A DNA stretch of 64,000 nt, from contig NZ_CP037423.1 in the NCBI RefSeq assembly GCF_007754155.1, positions 7,126,938 through 7,190,937 of the forward strand, read 5' to 3'. The position numbers and the translations under genes are program-made. Positions 54,378 to 63,780 of the stretch are shown here, piece by piece. Within the stretch, counting starts at the first letter, position 1, and each line of letters begins with the position of its first letter. The notes beneath the pieces are model-generated. The model worked only from the letters and a program-made list of their open reading frames with translations. It had not been told where the DNA came from and ran no database searches. The DNA is from Stieleria neptunia (GTDB lineage Bacteria; Planctomycetota; Planctomycetia; Pirellulales; Pirellulaceae).

Positions 54378-57300
54378 TTGAAACGCCACGAAAAACTTTT
54401 CGGCCTCAATCGCAATCGATGGGGCGGCGCCGTAATGGCGTGGCTTGTAGGGGCGTCCAGCGTCTCTGCCCAGCTACCGATGCCAGGCATGAGCCTGCCA
54501 TCCAACGACAAAACGGGTGCGGCAACTGCTGTCGCTCCTTCCTACGCACAAGGTGGATCGGCCCTACCGGCCGGCTACAGGGTGCCCAACGCGGCGATCG
54601 ATAGTCGTGCTGTCGGCGGGAAACAACTCGTCCAGCAAGCTCGCGCCGCACTGGCCGGCGGCCAATACGAAATGGCCGTCAACGCCTTCCGCCAAGCTTC
54701 GGCGGCGGCGAAGTCAGATCCGAATCTCTCGGCCGACGTCGCACGGCTGCGTGTCGATCTGCAGATTGCCGGCATCGACGGCGAGTTGCTGAACCTCCCC
54801 GCTCCGGCGCCCAAACGCTTGTCCCCCGGCATCACGGCGGCACCGCTGGCGACAACGGCTTCTCCCAACACCGCGGACGGATCCGCGGCCAAACGGGAAG
54901 CGTTGCGATTGATCGCCGTCGGACGTGCGACGCTGGATCGGGGCGACACCGCCACCGCCCTGCGTCTGGCACGCCAAGCCCAATCGCTGAACGTCCCCGA
55001 GTCGGCCTTCGCCCAAGGCGAACCCCGCGTGTGGCAGTTCGTCTTGGATGCCGAATCGGCCGCCAAACGTGCCGGCACCATCGATTCGCAAATCGCCTTG
55101 GCCGGCGGACAACAGGAAATCGGCAGCGACGAAGCAGGCTTCATCAAGCAGATGCTGTTCAATGCCGACGCAGGCGCCGGACTGAACAACGTCGGCGGCG
55201 GAGCGGTTGCCCAAGTGCAAGCACTCGGCGCCCCGATCCCACCGTTGCCCCAATCCGGTGCAGGCCAACCGGGAGCCGATCCCAACCGACTGTACCAAGC
55301 CGGACTGCAGGCGCTTCAAGCCGGTGATCAGGAAACCGCTCGCAAGAACTTTGTCGAAGCGTGGAAGTACGAAGATCAACTGGACTTGGCGACCCGACAA
55401 GGGCTCAAGGACAAACTGACGCTGCTGCAACCGGCACGACGACTGCCGCGGGCCGGCGGCGAACCACAGCTTTCCGCGATCGATCAAGCCGATGCGGAAT
55501 CGCGCGAGCAAACCCAACGGCTGTATCGAGAGATCACCGCCGAAATGGCCAAAGCCGCCGAGATGCGAGAATCGGCTCCGCTGGACGCACTGGACAACTT
55601 GAACCGCTTGCGCCGACGCGTCGACGGTTCCAACGTCGATGAAACCAGCAAACGCACGCTCGCCCGTTTGGTCGACCGTGAGTTGGAAAAGCAAAAACAA
55701 TATGTCGAATCCAATCGTGCCTCGATCGAGTTGGAACTTCAAAACGATGCGGTCCGAACCGAGTTGGCCACCGATGCCGCTCGCGAAGCTCAAATCGATG
55801 AAGAGATCTCCGAGTTGGTCAACAGCTTCAACGACTTGATCCGCGAGCGACGGTACTCCGAAGCGGAAGTGGTCGCCAAGCAAGTGGGCGAGCTGAAACC
55901 CGGCTCCACCATCGCGACGACGATGTTCCACAAGAGCCGATTCGCCACTCGCGATCAAATCATGCGGGACATCCAAGCCGGCAAAGAAGAGCTGGTTTAC
56001 AAAGGCCTGGAAGACGTCGAGTACTCCGCGTCACTCTCCGACGGCTTGGATCCCAATCAACCGATGACCTTCGGACGCGATCCCCAATCGTGGCACGAAT
56101 TGACGCTTCGTCGATCCCGCGACACCGGTTCGCTGTACGGCACCGTCCAAGAGCAAAAACTGAAACAACAGTTGAGCACTCCGGTCAATGTCCAGTACCG
56201 CAATCGACCGCTGGTCGAAGTTATCGAAGATTTGAAGAATGTCACCGGCATGCCGATCGTGATGAACCAACGGGCCATGGAAGCGGTTCGCGTTCAGATC
56301 GATACACCGGTGAACCTGGAACTGCAAAACCAGATCGAACTCAAGAGTGCCCTGAATCTGATTTTGGAACCCTTGGATCTGGGCTATGAGATCAAGGATG
56401 AAGTGCTGCAAATCACCAGTGCCGAAGCCAAACGTGCCAACGTGATCACTCGGGTCTACAAGGTCGCCGACTTGGTGACCCCGATCCCGAACTTCACGTC
56501 CAGCTACGAAGACGGGTTGGCCGGGGCTCTGCGAGCCGCCTACCAAATGACCAACCCGCGGATGGACGTGCAAATGATGCCCGTTCGGATGACCGACCTC
56601 GCTTCGCGACAGGCCAACGCCCTGCAGCCGAGCAAGATGTCGCCGAACATGCTCGGCCAATACGCACCGGGCGGCGCCCAAGGCGGCTTCGGCCCCCAAA
56701 ATCCGCCCAACGGCAGCGGTGGGGGTGGCTCCTTCGCGGACTTCGATTCGCTGATGACTCTGATCGAAACGACCGTGGTTCCGGACACTTGGGAAGCGCT
56801 TGGTGGAAACAGCACCATGGCCCCCTATCCCCAGAACCTCAGCCTGATCATCAGCACCACCAGCGATGTTCACGACCAGATCGTCGACTTGATCGAGTCG
56901 CTGCGTTCGCTGCAGAACCTGCAAATCACGATCGAAGTGCGATTCATCACGCTGTCCGATACGTTCTTTGAACAGATCGGCGTCGACTTCAACGTCCAGT
57001 TCGACGACAACGTCCAGACACTTCCCGATGACGACAGTGGCCCGAGTGTCACCGTCGGCTGGAACGCACTGAACAATTTGCCGACGGCAGACTTGGACAT
57101 CCAGTTCAACAACGGATCCTTCGGCGTCGTCCCGGCCTTCGGTGCACCCGACCCCGGGGCCCTGTCATCGATCGGTTTCGCCATCCTCAGCGACATCGAA
57201 GCGTTCTTCTTCCTGCAAGCCGCCCAAGGCGACGAGCGGACGAACGTGATGCAGGCTCCCAAGGTCACGCTGTTCGACGGCCAGATCGCAACGATCTCCG

Positions 57301-57896
57301 ACCAGAGCCAGCGTCCTTTCGTGACCAGTATCACGCCGGTTGTCGGTGACTTCGCCGTCGCCCAACAACCCGTGATCGTGGTCCTCAACGAAGGCACGCA
57401 GTTGAACGTGCAAGGGATCGTCAGCGATGACAAGCGATTCGTACGCCTGACCTTGGTGCCCTTCTTCAGCCAAATCGGTGACGTCGACACCTTCACCTTC
57501 GAAGGTTCCCGAACGACCCGACGCAGCAGCCGCGCCGAAGAAGACACCAACGGCGACGGCGTCGTCAACGAAGATGATGCGGTCGACAGCGAAGATGAAG
57601 AAGACATCATCTCCGGTTCGACGGTCCAGTTGCCGACCTTCGCGTTCACCCAAGTCAGCACGACGGTGAGCGTGCCCGACGGAGGAACGATCCTGTTGGG
57701 CGGAATCAAACGACTCAGCGAAGGACGCACCGAACGCGGTGTCCCGATGCTCAGCAAGATTCCGTACATCAGCCGACTGTTCCGCAACGTCGCCGTCGGA
57801 CGCGACGCCTCGAGCTTGATGCTGATGGTCACCCCACGGATCATCATCCAAGAGGAAGAAGAGTTCGCTCAAACCGGATTCGATCCCAACCGCTAA
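54378..57896 (+). CDS. Large secretin (type II/III secretion or type IV pilus family)
   Basis: 1172 residues from a TTG at 54378 with a good AGGAG site. A signal peptide (MKRHEKLFGLNRNRWGGAVMAWLVGASSVSAQ) is followed by about 500 residues of helical, TPR-like repeats. Next come an N-domain (about 590-680: NVQYRNRPLVEVIEDLKNVTGMPIVM), a Gly-rich loop (GGGGS), and the secretin pore domain (about 850-1165) with NVMQAPKVTLFDGQIATI and VSVPDGGTILLGGIKRLSEGRTERGVPMLSKIPYISRLF. It forms a multimeric outer-membrane channel. An acidic Asp/Glu insertion (EEDTNGDGVVNEDDAVDSEDEED), with a calcium-binding look, interrupts the pore domain near 1050-1075. Confidence 0.92.
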   Translation: MKRHEKLFGLNRNRWGGAVMAWLVGASSVSAQLPMPGMSLPSNDKTGAATAVAPSYAQGGSALPAGYRVPNAAIDSRAVGGKQLVQQARAALAGGQYEMAVNAFRQASAAAKSDPNLSADVARLRVDLQIAGIDGELLNLPAPAPKRLSPGITAAPLATTASPNTADGSAAKREALRLIAVGRATLDRGDTATALRLARQAQSLNVPESAFAQGEPRVWQFVLDAESAAKRAGTIDSQIALAGGQQEIGSDEAGFIKQMLFNADAGAGLNNVGGGAVAQVQALGAPIPPLPQSGAGQPGADPNRLYQAGLQALQAGDQETARKNFVEAWKYEDQLDLATRQGLKDKLTLLQPARRLPRAGGEPQLSAIDQADAESREQTQRLYREITAEMAKAAEMRESAPLDALDNLNRLRRRVDGSNVDETSKRTLARLVDRELEKQKQYVESNRASIELELQNDAVRTELATDAAREAQIDEEISELVNSFNDLIRERRYSEAEVVAKQVGELKPGSTIATTMFHKSRFATRDQIMRDIQAGKEELVYKGLEDVEYSASLSDGLDPNQPMTFGRDPQSWHELTLRRSRDTGSLYGTVQEQKLKQQLSTPVNVQYRNRPLVEVIEDLKNVTGMPIVMNQRAMEAVRVQIDTPVNLELQNQIELKSALNLILEPLDLGYEIKDEVLQITSAEAKRANVITRVYKVADLVTPIPNFTSSYEDGLAGALRAAYQMTNPRMDVQMMPVRMTDLASRQANALQPSKMSPNMLGQYAPGGAQGGFGPQNPPNGSGGGGSFADFDSLMTLIETTVVPDTWEALGGNSTMAPYPQNLSLIISTTSDVHDQIVDLIESLRSLQNLQITIEVRFITLSDTFFEQIGVDFNVQFDDNVQTLPDDDSGPSVTVGWNALNNLPTADLDIQFNNGSFGVVPAFGAPDPGALSSIGFAILSDIEAFFFLQAAQGDERTNVMQAPKVTLFDGQIATISDQSQRPFVTSITPVVGDFAVAQQPVIVVLNEGTQLNVQGIVSDDKRFVRLTLVPFFSQIGDVDTFTFEGSRTTRRSSRAEEDTNGDGVVNEDDAVDSEDEEDIISGSTVQLPTFAFTQVSTTVSVPDGGTILLGGIKRLSEGRTERGVPMLSKIPYISRLFRNVAVGRDASSLMLMVTPRIIIQEEEEFAQTGFDPNR

Positions 57897-57924
57897 GCGG
57901 CCACCGATCGAACCAGATCAAACG

Positions 57925-57966
57925 AAAACGCGGCGTGGCCAAACGGGTCACGCCGCGTTTTTTTTT
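57925..57966 (+). terminator. Rho-independent terminator of the secretin gene
   Basis: AAAACGCGGCGTG and CACGCCGCGTTTT form a perfect 13-bp stem with an 11-base loop, followed by T residues up to 57966. It starts 28 bp after the stop codon. Confidence 0.92.
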
Positions 57967-58464
57967 CAAGTTTCAAGTTTCAAGTTTCCTGACTCTAACG
58001 TCTTCTATGTTTGTTCGCGATGCAGCCCGAAGGGCTGGCACAATGCTTGCCGGTGGTGTCAGCCACCGGAATGGAAAGACCTCGATCACGGAGGCCTGAA
58101 AGGCCGGCACAATCGGTCTCATCAGCTGCGGGTATTGCTAAAAGCTGGGGAATTGTGTCGGCCCGCTGGGACTCAGAGATTCCTTGAAATTATCTCCGGT
58201 GGCTCACGCCACCGGCATTCACTTTGCCGGCCCTCTGCGCCGAACAGACTTCGCCTGTCCGGCGAAATCCGGTACATCGAAAACGTTAGAATCAGGAAAC
58301 CTGAAACCTGAAACCTGCCCCCCCCCCGCCGGGCGGCCTCGCCGGGGGACCGAAGTTCGCGATACGGGGCGCATAACACCCCCTTTACGGCGAAGTTTGA
58401 CGGTTAGGCGAACCCCTTGAAGGGTGGAAAGGCCAGAAATCGGGTTTTGTCAAGCCAGAATTCC
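57967..58464. other. Intergenic region with short direct repeats and small palindromes
   Basis: TTTCAAG occurs three times in tandem at about 57965-57988. Small palindromes follow: GCCCGAAGGGC (58026), CCGGTGG/CCACCGG (58050-58072), GGCCTGAAAGGCC (58102) and GGTGGC/GCCACC (58198-58214), some followed by GGCACAAT. These resemble short interspersed motifs rather than genes. No coding potential is seen. Confidence 0.5.
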
Positions 58465-58492
58465 TTGACCGATACTAATTTTGTTCTAGAGT
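58465..58492 (+). promoter_or_regulatory. Possible sigma-70 promoter of csrA
   Basis: TTGACC at 58465-58470 and TAGAGT at 58487-58492 are 16 bp apart in a locally AT-rich stretch. It would give a leader of about 145 bases before csrA. The -10 match is weak. Confidence 0.35.
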
Positions 58493-58645
58493 TGATTGTC
58501 AGGAGTGGCTGTCCCTACCTCCCAATAGTGACGCCGCATTGAACCGGCCTACAGCGATCTTGCCGAATGACCTCCCGTCGGACGCTGGTTCGCCCCGTAG
58601 GCATCAATTCGATTTATCAGGCCGGTCAACGAAAGGACTGAAACA

Positions 58646-58840
58646 ATGTTGGTTTTATCAAGAAAAAAGAACGAGAGTATTGTCATCAACAACGACATCA
58701 AGATCGTTGTTGTCGAGATCCGTGGCGACAAGGTTCGACTCGGCGTGGAGGCTCCACGCGAAGTCCCGGTGCACCGTCGCGAAGTCTACGAGGCGATCCA
58801 GAAAAGCCTGGAATCGGGAGACGCGGCGGTCGACGCATAG
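58646..58840 (+). CDS. csrA: Carbon storage regulator CsrA
   Basis: 64 residues, the usual size, beginning [18 protein letters not shown] with the RNA-binding first strand and ending after [19 protein letters not shown], which holds the second RNA-binding patch (Val-His-Arg-Arg). It binds GGA motifs in mRNA leaders as a dimer to control translation. Its own leader has AAAGGA as ribosome-binding site (58634-58639 region) and another GGA further upstream near 58502, so autoregulation is possible. Single gene; a tRNA gene follows 240 bp downstream. Confidence 0.97.
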   Translation: MLVLSRKKNESIVINNDIKIVVVEIRGDKVRLGVEAPREVPVHRREVYEAIQKSLESGDAAVDA

Positions 58841-59080
58841 TGTCTCACACGGCGATGTGATTTTTTCGAAGTGACCGGTCCGCCAGCGTTTCGTCCCACG
58901 AAGACGGCTGATCGGGTTCTCCCTTAGCCCCCACCACGGTGCGTGATTTCCGCCTTGCTCGTTGATTCGAGCAAAAATTGCGCCGTTTTTCCGAGTGGGC
59001 GGCACGAACCCTTGACGGTTCCTTAGGGTCTTCGCTAAAACTCCGCCCAGTGATGAGTCACCCAGGTTGCTCATCACCAT

Positions 59081-59153
<73 letters not shown>

Positions 59154-59164
59154 CCTGCAACAAT

Positions 59165-59205
59165 CCCCGGATGGTGTTTTCCAACGCCATCCGGGGATTT
59201 TTTTT
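59165..59205 (+). terminator. Rho-independent terminator after tRNA-Glu
   Basis: CCCCGGATGG and CCATCCGGGG form a perfect 10-bp stem around a 12-base loop, followed by A and eight T. It begins 11 bp after the tRNA. Confidence 0.92.
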
Positions 59206-59246
59206 GCGCCGCGCGACGGCGGCAGGCGTAGGCCGATGCCACTGAG

Positions 59247-59453
59247 TGTTAGCGGAACGGCGCGAGCGGGCTGTCGATTGAGTCGGGATCTGCTGAGTCC
59301 ATGCTGAGCCGCTGGCCGTAAGGCCTCGGGCAGCGCCACAGTGCCCGGCCGCTTACGCGGCGCGCGGCTCACAAAAACGACAGCCCGCGAGCCGTCCGGT
59401 CGCAGCCCGAAAACCGTCTGCAACACCGGAGAGGCTCGCGCCCTGCCGCTTAG
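59247..59453. repeat. Composite palindrome: family A copy 7 with nested family C copy 5
   Basis: GTGTTAGCGGAACGGCGCGAGC opens family A; GCTGAGCCGCTGGCCGTAAGG...GCGCGCGGCTCAC (59303-59372) is family C; GGCTCGCGCCCTGCCGCTTAG closes near 59453. The family C core sits between the same flanking words (CGGGCTGTCGATTGAGTCGGGATCTGCTG / ACGACAGCCCG) as in copy 3. Confidence 0.85.
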
Positions 59454-59533
59454 ACGATGCTGTTCGCCAACCGGCCACGGGCGCATCCGCCACTGCTATG
59501 ATCCTCACTGCCTTTCACACCGAGGATCCCCCC

Positions 59534-61357
59534 ATGAAGTCCATCCCCACGCCCGCGCTGCTGTTTCTGTTTTGTTTTCTCGTTCTGCCAGGCGCCTCGT
59601 TCGCCGCCTCGCCGAATCTGGTCGTGTTTCTGGCCGACGACGCGGGCTGGGGTGATTTCAGCCAGTCCGGCAATCGACAAGTCTCCACCCCCCACATCGA
59701 CTCCATCGCCAAGGGCGGCGTGTCGTTGGACCGGTTTTACGTGTGCTCGGTTTGCGCCCCGACACGGGCGGAGTTTCTGACCGGACGGTACCACCCACGT
59801 GGCGGCGTCAGCGGCGTGTCGACGGGCAAGGAGCGGCTGAACCCGGACGAAACAACGATCGCCGATGCCTTCCAGGCAGCCGGCTATGCGACCGCCGCGT
59901 TTGGAAAGTGGCACAACGGCAGCCAGTGGCCGTACCATCCGATGGCCCGCGGTTTCGATGAATATTTCGGCCACACCGCGGGCCATTGGGGCGAGTACTT
60001 TGACGCGCCCCTGGAGGAAAACGGGCGCATGGTCCGCACCCGGGGATACATCGTCGATGTCTGCACCGATCGCGCGTTGGAGTTCATCGACCGCAACCAA
60101 GCGAATCCATTCCTTTGCTACGTCCCCTTCACCACGCCGCACTCACCCTGGACGGCACCGGAGCAGGATTGGCAGCGTTTCAAGGACAAACCGATCACGC
60201 AACGTGCGACCGACGCCAAGGCGGAGGTCGACGACCACACACGCTGCGCGCTGGCGATGGTCGAAAACCAAGACCGAAACGTGGGACGCGTCCTCGATCG
60301 ACTTGCCGAACACGGCATCGATGACAACACCATCGTCGTTTACTTCTCCGACAACGGTCCCAACAGCCACCGCTGGACCGGCGGCATGAAGGGCCGCAAG
60401 GGCACCACCGACGAAGGCGGCCTGCGATCGGTCTGCTACATCCGATGGCCCGCCAAGCTGCCGGCCGGGCACACCGTCACGCCGATCTGCGGCGCGATCG
60501 ACCTGATGCCGACCCTGACCGCGCTGGCCGGCGTGCAGAGGGTCGGTGACAAACCGATCGATGGACGCGATCTGACGCCGCTGCTGATGCATCCGACCGC
60601 GGATCATCAGAACACGGACTGGGCCGAACATCGCCACTTTTCCCACTGGGCGAACAAGGTCAGCGTGAGGACCCAAACGCATCGCCTGGACCACCAAGGC
60701 AACTTGTTTGACATGATCGCCGATCCCGGCCAGACGACTGCGGTCAATGCCCGGCAACCGGCGCTCGCCGCGGAACTGACCGCCGCGGTCAAAGCCTGGC
60801 GTCTGGAGATGTTCGGAACCGATGCCCCGGCACCGCGGCAACCTGCGAACCAAAGGAAGGGCGGCCAATCGATCGATCCTCGGCCCTTCACCGTCGGCTA
60901 CCGCGAGTTTCCGATCACGATGTTGCCCGCCCGTGACGGTGAACCACGCGGCGGCGTTCGACGCAGCAGCAGAGCCCCCAACTGTTCGTACTTCGTCGAT
61001 TGGACCAGCACCGACGACAGCATGGTCTGGCTGATCGAGGTGAACACGGCGGGCCGTTATGGTGTCACGATTGATTACACCTGCAAGGTTCCCGATGCGG
61101 GCTCCACGATCGAATTGAGTTTCAAGGGCGCAAGCGTGACGGGCAAAGTCGCGCCCGGCTGGGACCCGCCGCTGTACACCAATCAAGACACGCTGGAACG
61201 CCCCAAGGGCGAAAGCCAGATGAAGGAGTTCCGAACGCTGGAGCTTGGCCAGATCGACCTGCCCGCCGGCACCGGACCGCTGACCTTGCGGGCGCTCGAC
61301 ATCCCGGGACAATCCGTGATGGACGTCCGCCGCGTGACATTGACCCTTCGGAAATAA
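59534..61357 (+). CDS. Secreted sulfatase with C-terminal beta-sandwich domain
   Basis: 607 residues from 59534; signal peptide MKSIPTPALLFLFCFLVLPGASFA. SPNLVVFLADDAGWG carries the metal-binding Asp pair, and Cys74 in CAPTRAEFLTGR is the formylglycine site. GKWHNG, YFSDNGPNSHRWTGGMKGRKG and GQNT-type segments complete the S1 sulfatase core (to about 450). The remaining about 150 residues form a carbohydrate-binding-like beta-sandwich (YFVDWTSTDDSMVWLIEVNTAGRYGVTIDY...LRALDIPGQSVMDVRRVTLTL). The extra domain suggests attachment to an insoluble sulfated glycan. arfB follows 19 bp downstream. Confidence 0.93.
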   Translation: MKSIPTPALLFLFCFLVLPGASFAASPNLVVFLADDAGWGDFSQSGNRQVSTPHIDSIAKGGVSLDRFYVCSVCAPTRAEFLTGRYHPRGGVSGVSTGKERLNPDETTIADAFQAAGYATAAFGKWHNGSQWPYHPMARGFDEYFGHTAGHWGEYFDAPLEENGRMVRTRGYIVDVCTDRALEFIDRNQANPFLCYVPFTTPHSPWTAPEQDWQRFKDKPITQRATDAKAEVDDHTRCALAMVENQDRNVGRVLDRLAEHGIDDNTIVVYFSDNGPNSHRWTGGMKGRKGTTDEGGLRSVCYIRWPAKLPAGHTVTPICGAIDLMPTLTALAGVQRVGDKPIDGRDLTPLLMHPTADHQNTDWAEHRHFSHWANKVSVRTQTHRLDHQGNLFDMIADPGQTTAVNARQPALAAELTAAVKAWRLEMFGTDAPAPRQPANQRKGGQSIDPRPFTVGYREFPITMLPARDGEPRGGVRRSSRAPNCSYFVDWTSTDDSMVWLIEVNTAGRYGVTIDYTCKVPDAGSTIELSFKGASVTGKVAPGWDPPLYTNQDTLERPKGESQMKEFRTLELGQIDLPAGTGPLTLRALDIPGQSVMDVRRVTLTLRK

Positions 61358-61376
61358 AACCCACAGCGAGTGCTTG

Positions 61377-61799
61377 ATGAGTGATTTGTATGTGAACCAA
61401 CGGTTGACGATTCCGTCATCGGAATTGGCGATCAGCGCTGCGCGGAGCAGCGGTCCGGGAGGACAAAATGTGAACAAGGTGAATTCCAAGATCACGCTGC
61501 GGTGGTCACCGGAAAAATGCACCGCGATCGATCCGGGTTGGCGAAATCGCTTCATCGCTCGTCACGCCAACCGGATCACCAAAGACGGCGAGCTGGTGTT
61601 GCACAGTGAACGCTACCGCGACCAGCCGCGGAATTTGGCCGATGCCCGTTTTCGGCTCGTCGAAATGCTGCTGGAATGCCGAGAACCGGCCAAGAAGCGA
61701 AAGAAAACCCGCCCGACGCTCGGCAGTAAACGGCGCCGCAAGGAAGCCAAAACCAAACTCAGCCAGAAAAAACAAAGCCGCCGTCAGTCGTTTGATTGA
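61377..61799 (+). CDS. arfB: Alternative ribosome-rescue peptidyl-tRNA hydrolase ArfB (YaeJ)
   Basis: 140 residues from the ATG at 61377. AARSSGPGGQNVNKVNSKITLRW contains the GGQ motif that hydrolyses peptidyl-tRNA, and the tail [32 protein letters not shown] is the basic helix that enters the empty mRNA channel of stalled ribosomes. Length and tail distinguish it from true release factors. Its stop region overlaps the convergent histidine kinase gene by 16 bp. Confidence 0.92.
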   Translation: MSDLYVNQRLTIPSSELAISAARSSGPGGQNVNKVNSKITLRWSPEKCTAIDPGWRNRFIARHANRITKDGELVLHSERYRDQPRNLADARFRLVEMLLECREPAKKRKKTRPTLGSKRRRKEAKTKLSQKKQSRRQSFD

Positions 61800-63613
61800 C
61801 GAGCGGGTGGCGGCAGCTGCAAACGGAAACAACATCCGCTGCCGCTGGGCGGGTCCAGGATCACGATCGCTCCGCCGTGCTCTTTGAGAATTTTGGCGCT
61901 GACGGGCAATCCCAGTCCCGTCCCCCGTGCCCCTTTTTTGGACTCAAACAACGAAAAAATCTTTTGGCGATCCCCCGGCGACACACCGGGCCCGTTGTCG
62001 ATCACATCGATGAACCAGCCCACTTGATCGTCGTACCCGGTTTCGACTTTGACCTTGCCCACCGGTGCTGACGGATCGCTCTCGTTCTGCTCATGCAACT
62101 CCGGTTCATGGTCGCCCTTGACGGCATCGATCGCATTGGTGACCAGATTCAAAATCGCTTGGTGCATGGCGTCGGGATCGAAAAATGCGGGAGGCATGTC
62201 CGTATCGGTTTGCAATGTCAATTCGACACCGGCTTCGCTGGCCCGGCTGGCCATCAGTTCGACCACATCGGCAGTGGTCTCATTCAAGTCGGCTTCGACC
62301 TTTTGCGGCTCCCGTTCTTTGGAGAACGTCAGCATGTCCATGACGAGATTGGAGATCCGTTCTTGATTGCGATCGACCATGCCCCAACCGCGGCGGACGG
62401 CATCGGTGTCATCTCGTTTCAGCCCTGCTTCGATCAGATAGCTGCCGCCGCGGATCCCTTGCAGAATGTTTTTCACGTGATGCGAGAGTGTCGCGATGGT
62501 TTGCCCCATGGCGGCCAAACGTTCGCTTTGCAGCAGCGCGGAGTAGTAGAACGTGTCCTCGATCGCCAAGGCCGCTTGATGCCCGATGGCCGTGATCAGC
62601 CGCAGGTGTTCGTCGGTGAAGCGGTGAGTTTTTCCGCGCCGAACGATCTGGCCGGGAGAGGTGTAGGTATCGATGTAGAGGGCGCCGACGATGTCGTAGC
62701 GTCCCTGCAGCGGCACGCACAGCGCCTCGCGAACACCGCCTTGGACGATCGATGCCGCGGCGTCAAACCGCGCATCGTCGGTCGCGTCACTGGTCCGGAC
62801 TCCTTCGGCACGGTCCAGAACATAATCCAGGATCGTGCTGCTGATACTGATCGGCGCTTCGTCATGACGCTGACCGTCGGCCGATTGGCGATCGCATCGC
62901 GCGGCCGGTCGCAATTGATTGGTTTCGTTGTCTCGCAGCATGATGCATCCGCGATCGGCATCGACCCAATCAAACACCAGCCTCAAGATACGATCGAGCA
63001 ACTCATCCAGATCGTCGGTCCGACCGACCGCCAGCGCGGTCAAATACATGACCTCCAGTGACCGGTCGCTGTCGGTGATCGTGTTCATCACCGGTTCGAC
63101 CGAATCGACCGAGGAGTCCGAGGGATCCGGCGACGGGGAGAGCTCGGTTTCGAACGGCGCCACCGCCTCGGCGACCTGATCGGGCAACCGAACCGGATCC
63201 ATGCGGACGCCGCCGGTTCGTGACGTGGGCCGTACCAGCGACGAAATGATCCGGCTGGCGTCGGCGCCGCTGCTTTGCCGCACGATGTCGACACCGTGCG
63301 CGGCCTCGATCGCCGTGGGTTGCCCCGTCCCGGTGAAGATCAACAGCGTGCCGCCGATCTCAATGCGATCACCGCTAAGCAGTTTTTGATCGCGGATCCG
63401 CTTTCCGTTGACCTGGGTTCCGTTGCTGCTCTGCAAGTCGACCAGATGGCAATCACTGGACGTGTCGATGCGAATTTCCGCGTGCAGACGTGACGCTTCG
63501 CTATCGAGCAATTGGACGTCGTTTTGCGTATCGCGGCCGATGCGCACGACTTCCCCGTCGAGCACAAAGTGCTTTCCCTGATCTCGTCCGCGAACAACGT
63601 AAAGCGATGCCAT
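61784..63613 (-). CDS. FHA-GAF hybrid sensor histidine kinase
   Basis: 609 residues, no membrane helix. FHA domain 1-95 ([36 protein letters not shown]). GAF domain about 190-350 ([24 protein letters not shown]...[21 protein letters not shown]). Histidine box [15 protein letters not shown] near 377, and ATPase domain with N box [16 protein letters not shown] and [18 protein letters not shown]. It is a cytoplasmic kinase whose FHA domain may read Ser/Thr phosphorylation, linking two signalling types. No response regulator is adjacent; a MoxR gene is divergent. Confidence 0.92.
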   Translation of the reverse strand: MASLYVVRGRDQGKHFVLDGEVVRIGRDTQNDVQLLDSEASRLHAEIRIDTSSDCHLVDLQSSNGTQVNGKRIRDQKLLSGDRIEIGGTLLIFTGTGQPTAIEAAHGVDIVRQSSGADASRIISSLVRPTSRTGGVRMDPVRLPDQVAEAVAPFETELSPSPDPSDSSVDSVEPVMNTITDSDRSLEVMYLTALAVGRTDDLDELLDRILRLVFDWVDADRGCIMLRDNETNQLRPAARCDRQSADGQRHDEAPISISSTILDYVLDRAEGVRTSDATDDARFDAAASIVQGGVREALCVPLQGRYDIVGALYIDTYTSPGQIVRRGKTHRFTDEHLRLITAIGHQAALAIEDTFYYSALLQSERLAAMGQTIATLSHHVKNILQGIRGGSYLIEAGLKRDDTDAVRRGWGMVDRNQERISNLVMDMLTFSKEREPQKVEADLNETTADVVELMASRASEAGVELTLQTDTDMPPAFFDPDAMHQAILNLVTNAIDAVKGDHEPELHEQNESDPSAPVGKVKVETGYDDQVGWFIDVIDNGPGVSPGDRQKIFSLFESKKGARGTGLGLPVSAKILKEHGGAIVILDPPSGSGCCFRLQLPPPARQSND

Positions 63614-63780
63614 ATCCCAAAGATAACGTGTTCCGATGCCGGTTTAACCCCGACACCGCCAATTCGTGCCCGTTGGCAAGATTTGTTCGGGGATTGTCGC
63701 GACCGGGCCACACGGTCGCACCAGAGGTTAAAATAGTGTCGTCCATCCGGGCGTATCCCTGTTCGCAAAAAGTGAGTTTT

